Translations under genes and position numbers: made by a program
Part shown: positions 10,401-20,920 of the stretch, one piece after another
Numbering within the stretch: position 1 is the first letter of the stretch
Layout of the letters: the number at the start of each line of letters is the position of its first letter
Assembly: GCA_037367355.1 (NCBI GenBank)
Contig: CM074696.1
Coordinates: forward strand, 124,001 to 188,000
Source of the DNA: Neoscytalidium dimidiatum
Lineage: Eukaryota; Ascomycota; Dothideomycetes; Botryosphaeriales; Botryosphaeriaceae
Length of the DNA: 64,000 nt
Reading direction: 5' to 3'
Notes under the pieces: model-generated
Seen by the model: only the letters and a program-made list of their open reading frames with translations
Database searches by the model: none
What the model was told of the DNA's origin: nothing

Positions 10401-11697
10401 TCCAGTCGATACCTGTATGGCGGTTGGAGATTCCTTTGTCTCGTAGAAAGAGATGACCTTCACCTCCTTTGCCTCCTTCAGAATTTGAGAAAATCTCTGG
10501 GCTTGGCTGCGTAGAACTGTCTCATCTTCCGCTAGAGAACGCACGAGATTCTCGTTTGGCTGCAATCGTACCATTTGAAGTAGCGATTCTACGTTCATTC
10601 CCTGATTTGGAACGCCGAAGAACAAGATGCCATATAAGGATCGGAGAAGAAATTCGTCAGCTTTGTCCTCCGTGTCCGAGATTTGGCAAAGAGCCTATGA
10701 GTTGTCAATACGATCAACCACTTTCCTTTTGAGAGTTTCATACCTCTTTAATAACTAGTCCTCCTAGACTATGTCCGATGAGTATAAGTGGCCGGAGAGC
10801 TCTTCTGCTCTACTTAAATTTTAGCTGAAGCTATTAATGATGGTACGGGATCACATGACTGACACCGGTTTCCGTTCTCATACGCCTGAGTGCACCGGAG
10901 AGCTTCGTGCCGAGGTCTGCGATACCTTGATATGAGAGGCTCTGTAAAAGCTTTGTGTCACATCCATAGACTGAAATCCGGGCCCCCGGTAAGGAAGTGG
11001 GCAGATCATCTCGTAGCCACATGAAGGGGCTGCCTCTTGCTTGGAAAGAACCAAAAGCATGTCCATTGAGTCCAGATATGGCAACCAAGCTGAGGAGGCT
11101 TCTGTTAGCTGGCGAAAAAGGGGGGTGGGAAAACACAAATACATACTCGACGAGCCATTCCGAAGTATCGGGAGTGTGCAGCGGCGTCAGCCCGTAGAAA
11201 TGGGTATCTATGATTATGCGCCCTGTTTGGAGCTGTCCGTTCTCGCAGCAATCCCAACCAAAGCTTGCATGGCGCACCTCAGCTTCAGAGCTTTGTTCAA
11301 GCTCCTGAGTCAGGCGAGACGGCAGCTGGGAAAAGCTAATGGTAGCAGTCACTTCGCCGGCATGAATTGGATTTCGCGCAACTGATTGTACTTTGATCTC
11401 AATCTCGGGCTTTGCAGAAAGTGCTGTTCTGGTCAAATGCTCTACCTCAGTCACAGTTATAGGGTGACCATAGTGAAGAAAAGGTAGGCCCTGAACACGA
11501 AAGACTGTGGCTGAATCATCTTTGAAACTCGGGCTTCTGCGCTTGAATGAGACCGGCTCGCAGTAACAGCGCTCAGAATGATAATCTGTGTCCGGCGTGT
11601 CCGGTCGACTCCGCTTTGCTGCCGAAGAAGCCTCGCTCTCAGAAGCAGAGTGCCGCGTCTGATTAGGCGAAGCAGTCTCACAACGCGCTGATGACAT
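7418..11697 (-). CDS. NLR-like protein: serine hydrolase - NACHT - ankyrin repeats, with one frameshift
   Basis: Six exons: 11697-11147, 11089-10864, 10809-10744, 10694-10413, 10354-10141 and 10090-7418, separated by introns of 49-58 bp. Every splice rejoins conserved sequence. The order is: N-terminal region with the family motif DTHFYGLTPLHTP; an alpha/beta-hydrolase domain (about 184-440) with GLNGHAF, MWLRDDLP and nucleophile elbow GHSLGG (Ser near 273); the NACHT NTPase with Walker A GSPGVGKST (about 505-513) and Walker B FVDALDEC (about 618-625); winged-helix-like segment; five or six ankyrin repeats (about 1030-1250); and a C-terminal tail. After ILSFFF (about residue 540) the frame breaks: one base must be dropped from a six-T run (plus strand 9810-9815) to read HGRGSELQKSPVG and the rest. 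Corrected length is 1336 residues. The family resembles fungal NOD-like receptors used in self/non-self recognition; the trigger and hydrolase substrate are unknown. Confidence 0.85.
9810..9815 (-). other. Single-base frameshift site in a T6 (A6 on +) run of the NLR-like gene
   Basis: Upstream of the run the Walker A frame reads ILSFFF and then drifts into unrelated sequence; downstream the frame that encodes Walker B starts with HGRGSELQKS. Dropping one T joins the two exactly at the motif expected for hydrolase-NACHT proteins (SFFFHGRG). No GT...AG pair gives the same result. Confidence 0.8.
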
Positions 11698-12623
11698 ACT
11701 TTAGGTGCCCCGGGGTCCCAGCTTTGTGCGTTGAACGGCCTTCTGCGCGGATGACTGACAACGACAAGGCACGATAGATCTCCTTGGGGGCTGTATAAGA
11801 CAGGCTTTCAGTATGAAATTAGCAAACTCTGTCCGTAGGGCAGTGCACACTTGGCTCTAGTGAGCCTGGTTCACGCTGATCCGTCCACCAGTGGAAATAG
11901 GCAATCGAAGAGGATGAAACTATAGGGGTATGCGGAGTTGGAGTGTCGCAAGAGTAATCAGGCTGGCAGCCTCCAAACTACAGTGGTGTGTTGTCACGTC
12001 CGTAAGCGAGGCGGGGATGGCTGCCTACAGCCGGGGGGTTTCTTAATCTTTGTCTTCTCAAAGCATTATCTTGGAGATGCAATTCGCTCTTACACCTTAG
12101 CGGTATCTTTCGATTCTATGCAGACGTGACTGCTCAGTCGTTGAGACAACAAGGCGGAGAAGGAAGACTTATGGTGCGGAGTGACAGGCGTGCATTTGAA
12201 TGATGATCCAAACATTCACAATCCTCGAGCCTCGACCCTCACCTGCCGACATATAGCTAACCGTTGCCCCTGAGATGAACTTACAAACTGATATGGAAGG
12301 GGGAAAATACATACACTCTGCACCCAAAACCGTTGCATGACAAAAGCGAAAGAAGAAGAGACACAATCATGCGTGACCCTAGGACAATCCACGTGAAAAA
12401 CTCCCTGGTCTGTCTCCGTGTCTCGCATTTCATCCAATCCGCAGCCGAGAGGAGAATACCAATTCAGACGCAGATTTCCTTCATCAAGTCCACGCGAGGT
12501 GCGACGAAGAAGACCTGAGAAAGAGCATATCCCACAATCTCGAGCACAGAGCATCGCACTCACATATTCGGACGGATACGCGTTTGATTCTTCATCATCA
12601 TCGTCTTCTTCTTCTTCTTCGAC

Positions 12624-12657
<34 letters not shown>

Positions 12658-13180
12658 GTAGCAACAAAGCCTCCGCCCCTAATAATTCCGGTATAGTAAA
12701 ATGGGGAACAGCAAGAAGTAAAGAACGCCTCCTCCGGTCCTAAATATCCACCTCCGCTCGATTGCTCAACCGTGCTCACTCACTAGGAGAGAGGGAGAGG
12801 AGAGGCAGTGAAAAAAAGTGAGAAAAAAAAAAAAGGGAGAGAACCAATAAAAGAGAGGTTCGAAGAGAAGTGAGTAGCAAGGAATAAATAGGCAAAAATA
12901 ATCAACGAATCAGAACCATTGGCCAATGCTCGCAGCATGCACACACACATGATATGATCAATCATGCTAGGTTCCGGTTTCCAGTTTCCGTCTTGATGAT
13001 GATGATGATGATAATGGAGGAAATAAGAGCTAGGTCCATTATTCTCCCCCTAACCATTCCGTTTACGCCTTTTGATGATCGGTAAAGAAAAGGGAGACGA
13101 GAGTGGAATCATCTTCTCTCATTGTCGAAGTTCTCTTTGCATGTGTTCCGACTCTTTAATGATTTCGTATTCGTATTTCT
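11698..13180. other. Intergenic region with trinucleotide microsatellites
   Basis: Contains the NLR-like gene's promoter and the 3' side of SIP5. Trinucleotide runs occur at about 12586-12662 (TCA, then TTC, then AGC/CAG) and at about 12996-13012 (GAT). An open minus-strand frame across 12216-12779 owes its length largely to these runs and has no ATG at its beginning; I do not call it a gene. Confidence 0.55.
12586..12662. repeat. Compound trinucleotide microsatellite (TCA/TTC/CAG)
   Basis: Runs of TCA, TTC and CAG triplets follow one another. Read on the minus strand they would code for Ala, then Glu and Asp runs, but no surrounding gene is supported. Confidence 0.85.
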
Positions 13181-15887
13181 TCAGTGAGCATTCGTCTCAT
13201 GACGCTCGTGCTGGTCAATTTGCACATCCCCAATACTCTTCTGGTCCAAATCGTTATCGCCAAAGTCAGGCATCGGAAGGGAGGGCGCTTTCGCATCAGG
13301 GGGAGGACTCGCGGGAGTCACCAACACGGGAGGCGGCGCACTGCTGGTTGAGCTCTCGCCAGAATCTCCGCGGCTGCGATTTGCGATCCCCACCTCCGCG
13401 TCAGCAGGAGAAAGCGCTGGCACCGATGAAGCCGAAATCCCCTCTTCCTCTCCAGTCGTCCCCCGCTCCGAAGATTCGGCCTTGGCCTCTGCCGGGGGAG
13501 TTGAGGATCCAATATCCTCAATATGCTCGCTTTTCGACTTCTCTCTTTCTTCCTCATTGCCAATTACAGCAGCCAAGCTCCTGAAGTTGAACATGGGCTC
13601 AGTACCAGCTCCACCGCCGGGAGGCGTGTCAGTTCCAAAGTTAGCGTCGACTGGTGAGGCACCACCACCAAGACTCAGACCACTGGTGTTCGGCGACGGC
13701 TCGAAAGAAGATCCAGAGTTCACACCAGGGCTGTTGATACGTAGCGATTCCGCTTCGGACTCGGCAAATGAAGACGCAGATGAAGATGCGTTGGAAAGCT
13801 GCCGAAGTGCCATACGATGAGACGTCTGACCGGTGGGGTCGAAGGGGGAGGCAGGACCAACCGAGTCTGAAGGCTTTTGAATGCGTGCTCTGCTTTCCTC
13901 GAGATGCTTCTGCGGATCTGTCCGCGCGGACGAAGGTGCTCCCGCATTGACAGTAGAAGTCGGCTCACTCATCGGATTGAAACCAGCACCTGAGCGATCG
14001 ATCGCTTTTCCTTTAGAATCGCCCTGTCCGGAAGGGCCAGCTTGGGACGAGTTATCGTCGGGGATATCGATGGGGAAGAAGCCAGTTTTGCGGCCGTGTT
14101 TCTGGGCTTTCTTCTCCTCCTTAGCCTTCTTTTTTTCTTCCTTCTTGGCTTTCTTCTCCGCTTCCTTTTCCTCTTTCCTCTTCCGCTCCTCCTCAGCTGC
14201 AAGACTCAGCCTGATTGCCTCCATCATCATGAGTTCCTCCAGATCCTCCATGCGGCTCCGCCGCGAGCTGTGTCGACCGGAAACGAGATCTTGCCCTTCG
14301 TTCGTACGGTCCCTAGTCGACGAACCTAGAAGCTGAGTCAGAGGATCGCTAGAACCGTTGCGTGGCGTTCCTGAGCCGCTGCTGTTTTGACTGTCGCTGT
14401 TCAAGAACGTTCTTCTCCTCCTACCTAGACCGAATCCTCTGCTGTCAGATGAGTTGTTGCCGATTACGTATGCGGCATTATGGAGAGCAGTGGCAGCGGC
14501 GGATCTCCGCAATGCGTGTGCACGTGCGTCTGCGAGTTTCTTCGCCCAATCCGGACGCACCATGTCCGTAGTGATGACCTGCGGTGAGTTTGCCGAAAGT
14601 GACTTGCCTCGCCTCCTGCCGCCTCCGCTTTCGATGGAGGTGGGGGAGTTGAGAGAAGTGGATGACGACATGGCCGAGGGATGAATGCTCTGGCCCTGAT
14701 ACACAAGACCCTTCCTAAATGGAGGGGGTTCATACGTGACGCCAAATTCAGGCTGTTTGCAGAAGGGGCACGCGGAGGGCTCGGATACCAGCATGCAGTC
14801 ATCTTGGGGCTCGGCCGAGGGCGGCGGCGCGTTCGGGTCGTTCGGGTCGTGATGCTCAGGCGGGTGGGGGTCGGGCCGCTTAATCTGTACGAAGCACTCG
14901 GAGCAGATGGGCTGATCGCAACACCTGGTCATGTTCAGGTAAGGGGGATAGTAGAGAAAACAAATCGGGCACTCGGCGGCGTCTTTGTAGAGGAAAGCTT
15001 CGAGGCGCTGACCGTTCACGTAAGGGTCCTTGGGCAGCGTGATCTCTTGACGGGTCATATCAGTTTGCGAATTGTTTTTCGAAGATGTTGTCAAGGCGGC
15101 GAGAGTCTTCGCGCGACCGCGGAAGAAAGGAGATGACGAGGATGTGTTACCAAGGGGCGAAGGGGCTGAAGGCAGCGAAAAGGCGCTCTGGCCGGGAGAA
15201 AGATGGCCAGACGCGTCGGAGGTCGCTGAAGGCGATCTGCCGGTGATGGGCACCATCAAACCGTTGAGGCTCTGTTCGGAAGATTTGGGGTTCTTCGATT
15301 CACCAGGTGGAGGGGCCTCCAAATCGGGAGGAAGAGGTTCATCTGGAGCGGGAAGCGGACGGCCATTGACGACACACACCAGCTGAGCTTCGGTCCAGGT
15401 ATCCTCGTGGTCATTAAGGCCCTTCCAAAAAGGAGCCAAGCGGCGTTCAATCTGGGCGAGTTAGCTTCCCCACTGCACCGCACGCAACAAGGCAGCTTAC
15501 CATCAACTGGCGGACAATGGGTTTGCTGAAGTCCTCCGGACCGGTATATGTGCCAAGGGTGACCAGATATCCTCCATCGACGCCCTCTTCACGCATGCTC
15601 CGCTCACGCTCCTGCTCCCGCAATATGCGCTCCTTCTCTCGTTTCCGCGCCTCGCGCTCGGCCCGCGTCTCGCGTCTGGTGAACTCGGGAGGATCTCTGT
15701 CGGAGCTGGTGGTTATGCCGAGGAAGGAGAGGTCGGGCCTGCTGCTGCGACCGCCGCGAGACGAGTAGATGCGGTCGCCGGACTGGGGCTGCGAGCCCGA
15801 ATGTGCGGTCTGCGAGTGGCCATCGTGGGAGCGCGAGTGGCCCAGCGAGGTGCCGGGACGCGTCTCTCTGCTGGAGTTGTTTCCCAT
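13181..15887 (-). CDS. SIP5: SIP5 homologue (Snf1-interacting protein 5 family)
   Basis: Two exons, 15887-15501 and 15451-13181, joined across a 49 bp intron (GTAAGC...GCTAACTCGCCCAG); 885 residues. The start MGNNSSRET has the Gly2 of a possible N-myristoylation site. Family landmarks are a charged helix (about 85-110), VDGGYLVTLGTYTGPEDF, RQLM-IERRLAPFWKGL across the splice, and a degenerate zinc-binding region (CPICFLYYPPYLN ... CCDQPICSECF ... CPFC) at about 275-355 that resembles a RING. A Lys/Glu-rich coiled coil follows (about 540-590) and the rest is Ser/Pro-rich and disordered. Yeast Sip5 binds the Snf1 kinase and Glc7 phosphatase regulator; an analogous role in glucose signalling is inferred. 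Confidence 0.9.
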
Positions 15888-16294
15888 TTGCGTGGGTTGT
15901 TGAGGAGTGCAGGCAGAGGCTTGGGGTGCGGGCTTGGTAGTAAACACAAGCAACTCCGGATGGCTCGTGTGTCACCTGGACGGTCGATGCAAGACAGCGC
16001 CTTATCCGCGGCGCATCCTGGAGCGGTTCCTTATCGCGGGCCTGGGATGCGGTGTGGCTTCGGGGGTCGCGTGGCCAGGCGGAGGCCAGTGGCGATGGAC
16101 AGGCGGTGGATTGCGAGCGAGGGGAGGCTTGGTGAGAGCCGGTAGAAAGAGAGGTAAGCGGGCGTCGCGGCCTGGGGCGGGTGTTTTTGGGCAGAGCTGG
16201 CAGTGCGTTGTCGCCGGGCGGGCAGATGCAAGGATGATGCTTCGGCCAGCTCGTGCCGACGGTTTGGGCTGCGGCTCGCTGCGCTCTCTTCTTG

Positions 16295-16326
<32 letters not shown>
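16295..16326. repeat. GGC trinucleotide run
   Basis: About ten consecutive GGC triplets, directly followed by the heptamer array. Confidence 0.9.
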
Positions 16327-16330
16327 AAAA

Positions 16331-16357
16331 CGGGCAGCGGGCAGCGGGCAGCGGGCG
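16331..16357. repeat. Heptamer array (CGGGCAG), nearly four copies
   Basis: Units CGGGCAG x3 and a partial CGGGCG. By rotation and strand this is the same unit as at 4656-4690. It lies about 440 bp upstream of the SIP5 start. Confidence 0.85.
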
Positions 16358-17059
16358 ACGACAGCTCTGCGTTGCCTGGACCAGCGGGAGATCTGGAGGA
16401 GGCTGATGTGGATGGATTTGGGTGGTGGCGGGACGGCCGGGTGCATGTGCTCCTCTTCTGCATCCATCATCATTGCTTGCCTGCCTGCCTGCCGATGGGC
16501 CGCACGCGGGGGGACACTGCGCCGTCCAGGGCTTCTTCCAGGGCTGCTGGCTCTCGCTGCAGCTCACAGCCCGCCAGAGACCAGAGGCATGACGCATGCC
16601 GCCGGACACCGCACTGCAATCTCTCTCTCGCGCGCCCACGCTGCCCTCCTCCTGCACCGACTGCCATCGATCCCGCGCGCTCTCACATCCCTCCACGCCG
16701 CTGACCGACCAGCCAGCGCTGCGCCCTCTCTGCGCGCGCTGCGCTGGCCTTCCGCCGTTGCACGGGCGGATCTCCGCGCCGCCGACTGTTCCCCATTCCT
16801 CACCTATTGCGTCAGCGGAGCCTGCTGCATGTTTTATTTCCGCCCGCTGGCGTCGCACCTGATTCAGCTCCCAATCCTCCGCCTCCCATTCGACGCGGAT
16901 ACATCAAATTGTGTTTCATAATTTGCGTGCAGAAATTGAGGATGAGAAATAAACCGATCATGACGAGAGCGGCCATCGCGTCTCTCACCGGCCTGACCGC
17001 GCGCGCCGTCGGTCGGCCCTACTTCCTTGATTTCACACCCGTCTCTACCCTCGCCCATG

Positions 17060-17117
17060 TACATACATACATGCATGCACACGTACATACATACAGACAG
17101 ACAGACAGACAGACATA
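17060..17117. repeat. Tetranucleotide microsatellite (ACAT/CAGA)
   Basis: Imperfect ACAT repeats interleaved with GCATGCACA, then a run of CAGA units. It lies within 200 bp of the stop codon of the aldo/keto reductase gene. Confidence 0.8.
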
Positions 17118-17250
17118 CGTCTCTCGTGATGAATCGACGATCAGATACCGAAACAATTGCGTTGGACAGGCACCCTGACGCTGCCGAAGCGCTATTTTAC
17201 CCGCCCCAAAAACAAAACGAACGCCATGTGAAAACTCACTTCCCCAACCG

Positions 17251-18558
17251 TCACCTGAGCGGCAGCTCTTTGGCCTCAGGCCGCACCTCCGGCTCAGGGC
17301 TGGCCGCTGGCGTGAGCCACGGGGCCTCCGCCTCCGCCTCCTTGCCCTTGAGCGTCTTCTGCTTCCCGTCTCCCTCCTCGGCCTGCTTCCTGTCGCTCCT
17401 CCGGTTCACGAAGCCCTTGTCGGGGCTGTCCCACGCGTAGTCGAACCACTCGCCCAGGCATTCCTGCACGCCCTCGGCCAGAATCTGCACGGCGCGCTTG
17501 CGGTTCAGGCTCCACTCGTGGGCGCGCTTCCACCGCCCCGCCCGGTCCGCGACGCTCTGCCCGTTCTCGAGCCCGTCGAGGATGCTGCGCCACACCATCA
17601 TCGTCTTCTCCAACTCGGCGGGCTGGCTGACGCCCATGACGCTGACGCCGAGCTTCTGGCCGCCGACCTCCTCGATGCTCTCGCGCTTCCACGGCACGCC
17701 GGACGCCGGGTCGCCGCGAGAGCCCACGGCGGCGCCCGCGTGAAGCCAGGTCTCGAGCGCGAAGCGGATCGCGATGACCTCGAGGCGCTCGCCGTGCATG
17801 TCGCAGAGCTCCGAGGCCTCGCGCACGGCCTGGCGCAGCTCCTTGCACGCCGGGTGGAAGTCGCCCATGCTGCCGACGGGCACGCCCTCGCGGCGCAGCA
17901 GGCCCATGCCGAGCGGGCTGGCGTTGGGCACGACGTCGACGCCGGCGGCCACCAGGCGCCGCACGCCGGCGGTGGCGAGCGTGGTGTTCTGCAGGGTGAA
18001 GTTGGCGTAGCTCATGACGGCGTCGAGCGGCTCGCCCGTCTCGGCCAGCACGCGCTCCGCCAGCCGGCACAGCGTCTCGACCGGGTAGCCCGAGATGCCG
18101 ACGTACTTGATGGTGCCCTCCGCGTCGCGGATGCGCCGCAGCTCGCGCACCGCGCCCATGACCTCGTCGTCCGTCACGAACTCGACGTCGTGGCAGTATA
18201 CCACGTCCAGGTACGGCGTCTGCAGGCGGCTCAGGCTGCGCGCCACCGACGAGCGCACCCACTCCGGACTGTAGTCGAACTCGTCCGACGCGACACGGCC
18301 GACCTTGGTGAGGAGGAAGTATTCGTCGCGGGGGAAGTTGGCGCGCACGAAGGGCGTCGAGAGGGCGGCGCCCAGCAGCGATTCGGAGGGCCCATAGTAG
18401 GGCGAGGTATCGAAGGCGCGCACACCCTTCTCGAGGGCAGAGCGCACCAGGCCGGTGGTGTCGAGGGCGTAGGGATCCTTGTTATACTGGTGGTTGAAGG
18501 TGGCGGTTCCGAAAATCAGCGGTGGCAGCACAGCGGAGAGGGGCGTCTTGCGCGCCAT
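17251..18558 (-). CDS. ARA2: Aldo/keto reductase, D-arabinose 1-dehydrogenase (ARA2) type
   Basis: An uninterrupted frame of 435 residues, starting MARKTPLSAV. The catalytic tetrad of the superfamily is visible: Asp50 and a Tyr at 54-55 in FDTSPYYGPSE, Lys85 in LLTKVGR and His123 in VYCHDVEF. IKYVGISGYP and the C-terminal GVSVMGVSQP match the yeast Ara2 subgroup, which oxidises D-arabinose to D-arabinono-lactone with NAD+ for erythroascorbate synthesis. It is longer than the usual 330-350 residues because of a Lys/Glu/Pro-rich tail (about the last 70 residues) that looks disordered. No targeting signal is evident, so it is probably cytosolic. Substrate assignment rests on subgroup resemblance only; it could act on another aldose. 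It stands alone, with more than 1 kb on each side free of genes. Confidence 0.85.
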   Translation of the reverse strand: MARKTPLSAVLPPLIFGTATFNHQYNKDPYALDTTGLVRSALEKGVRAFDTSPYYGPSESLLGAALSTPFVRANFPRDEYFLLTKVGRVASDEFDYSPEWVRSSVARSLSRLQTPYLDVVYCHDVEFVTDDEVMGAVRELRRIRDAEGTIKYVGISGYPVETLCRLAERVLAETGEPLDAVMSYANFTLQNTTLATAGVRRLVAAGVDVVPNASPLGMGLLRREGVPVGSMGDFHPACKELRQAVREASELCDMHGERLEVIAIRFALETWLHAGAAVGSRGDPASGVPWKRESIEEVGGQKLGVSVMGVSQPAELEKTMMVWRSILDGLENGQSVADRAGRWKRAHEWSLNRKRAVQILAEGVQECLGEWFDYAWDSPDKGFVNRRSDRKQAEEGDGKQKTLKGKEAEAEAPWLTPAASPEPEVRPEAKELPLR

Positions 18559-20920
18559 TGAGGGCAGGCGGTGCGATGAAAGGGCGCGCGTCTCGGTGGG
18601 AGAATTGGTTCGTGGTCGGGAGTGGAGGGCGCGTCGGAGGCAGGTGGGCGCGTCGGGACGCAGAGCTGGCAGGTGTTGATTTTTAAGCGGGCGCGGTGGG
18701 TATCCGCAGTCAATGGTGTGCTTGGGGGAGGGTGGAGGGCGGAGGGCAGAGGGGCCTAATAACCATAACCGGGTGGTATCTCCATGGTCGGTCGCAGGCT
18801 TCTTCAATAATAATAATAATAATCAAAGTTGGGCGGCGATTGTGACCGGGTTCGGCCGCGAGACCCAGCTCTCAGTTATCACGGCGGAGGCCTCACGTCG
18901 CAGGAGCGGAGCCACGGAGCCACGAAGGCTCGGAGCGTAGGAGCCTAGGAGCCTACTCGCGGTGCGACATGGCTGGAGCGGCGGCGGCGGTGGAGGACCT
19001 TGTCGGCGCCGACACAATGCTAGGTCTCGATAGGCATGAGCGATGCACTATGGTTGACGTGATCTTTGCGAGCTTGGCGAGGCGTACGCGGAGCGGCCGG
19101 GGCTCCATGAGCCATGGGCGCGCCTGGGGCCTCGATTGGCCAGACACGCTGGTGCAGGTCTTCCAGAAGGACAAACACGTGCGTCCGAGAGCGGACTCGG
19201 TCTTTTTCCAGTCGGGTGCCAGCTGGACGCGCCCCGGAATCCAGCTCCGCGCCCTGCTCCGCGCTGCCCTGTCCTATCACCCTACCCTGCCCTGCCCTGC
19301 GCCTCGCGTCCGAACACTAACGCCGCCCGAACCAGCCTGTCCAGCACGTCATCGATCTTATCTGATGCCTTTTTCAGCCTGTCGTCTCATAGCTAGCCGC
19401 CTCGCATGAGTCCTGCACTGCTCTCACCGCTCGCGAAACCCCCACCAGACTGCGGCCCTGAAACGGCGGCAGTGGCTCTTTGACGACGCTTCGGGGGGCG
19501 ACAGCGCGCTATCAGCTGCCGCATACATCCGGTGAGACACGGAGTTTGGGTGACCTGCTGACGGCCTGGTTCGTCGAATCCATGGCTCTAGTGGTGGTCT
19601 AGCCGAAGCCCAGCCCTATCGCCAGATGGCTGCCTGGAACTTCCAATACCACCACCACCACCACCACCACCACCACCACTCACATCTCTAACTCCTAATC
19701 CCTGGCCCGCTGCCAATCCGGACGAAACAGTCATACCATGTTGTTCGCTTAGGTATCAGTCAATCCCCGCTTCATAATTACAACTTGCGGCTCTAATCTC
19801 CATCTTCTATCCGTAATCGCCGTATAATCCACCCCCAGATCCTGCACAGATATCGTGTCGTGTCACATTCCCTGCGCTTGGGCAACAGGTTGCCACAAAT
19901 CCACCCAGTTTCACGATGAGTGTCTGGCATGAGCCATCGACAATGCAGCTACAGATCTCGACAAGCCTCTAAGGGGATGTTCGGATAGCTCGTCTTCGGA
20001 GACTTTGCGACAGCTGAGCTTAGCATCCTCTATTTCCACCCAACTCTAACCCAAACCTCCCGCTTCCCGTCCGACTTGTCAATTGCCAAGCGCAACATTA
20101 GCGCAACTCGTCCTCAATCCTGCCGCACCAATCACCTTCCTCCTGTCTCAACTCGCTCTCTCTACTTCGCCTATACATGCCTCTGTAGGGCCCCTGTCAC
20201 CGCGGAAGACGAAACAAGGGTCTGCAGCCTTATCGTACCTTGCGGCGGCCACCATTCTTGGCTGCGTTTCCGACGCGGGCTGCCTCGTTGCTCCACTTTT
20301 TTCTCGATTCCCCAGATCTGCCCAAGTGCCTGTTCAACAGATAATTGGACGCGTCATGCCGGTGTTTTGCAGAGAGAGACGTCCAAGAGCCTCATGTTTC
20401 ATGGCCAGCTGGGCATGTTTCGAACCGTCGTTACTAGACACCTCTCATTGCCTTCACTTGGCCTGAAAATACTCAATGTTTTATCAGAGCCCTGGGCCTC
20501 CCTGTATTTCCATTCGTTTATTACTCTCTCCGCCATTACTTCACATGCTGCTCCGGCGTTGCGTTTGATCAGGTCCTCTCCCCCGCTGCCATGTCGCAGC
20601 TGTGCCGCGCATAGTCCCCTTACACGCCTCGACAGATGATTGACAGGACGTGTTTCCGCACGCGGTGGATTCGCTGCCCGCTAATCGAATGCTGCCACAG
20701 CGACGTGGCCCGGAAAGCAGGTGCGTTCTATAGACTGTCTCCTCATAAGTACCCGTAAGATTTCGTCGTTCTTCGAGGCTCAGCTCTCGCAGTCCTTGTA
20801 AGTGAGCCCATACCACGCCAGTCACCAAGCCCTCTTTGAAGTCCAACAGACAGCCGCAAGTTCATCCCTAAGTAGCTGGTACGAGGCCTGCTTGTGTCAG
20901 ATCCACACGGCTGAAGTGGT
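18559..20920. other. Intergenic region between ARA2-like and FAD-protein genes
   Basis: No gene supported over 2.4 kb. An ATG-started frame at 18969-19409 (146 codons) has no recognisable features. Simple repeats include AAT x6 (about 18808-18824), CCCTG repeats (about 19270-19300) and a long ACC run (19648-19680). Confidence 0.5.
19648..19680. repeat. ACC trinucleotide run
   Basis: Eleven consecutive ACC/CAC triplets in noncoding sequence. Confidence 0.9.

Larger units (their letters stand above)
15888..17250. other. GC-rich intergenic region upstream of SIP5
   Basis: No supported gene. It contains a GGC run (16295-16326), the heptamer array at 16331-16357, an ACAT/CAGA tetranucleotide region at about 17060-17120, and a GC-rich leader region next to SIP5. 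Long open frames here arise from the triplet run and high GC. Confidence 0.55.

Noticed and set aside
12216..12779. 187-codon minus-strand frame with Ala, Glu and Asp runs
   Set aside because: Its middle comes from trinucleotide repeats, it begins at GTG rather than ATG, and no domain is visible.
17518..18561. 347-codon plus-strand frame over the aldo/keto reductase gene
   Set aside because: Mirror of a GC-rich coding strand; Arg/Ala/His-rich with no domain, while the opposite strand has a full catalytic tetrad.
18969..19409. 146-codon plus-strand frame starting with ATG
   Set aside because: No recognisable features; the opposite strand is also open over part of it.
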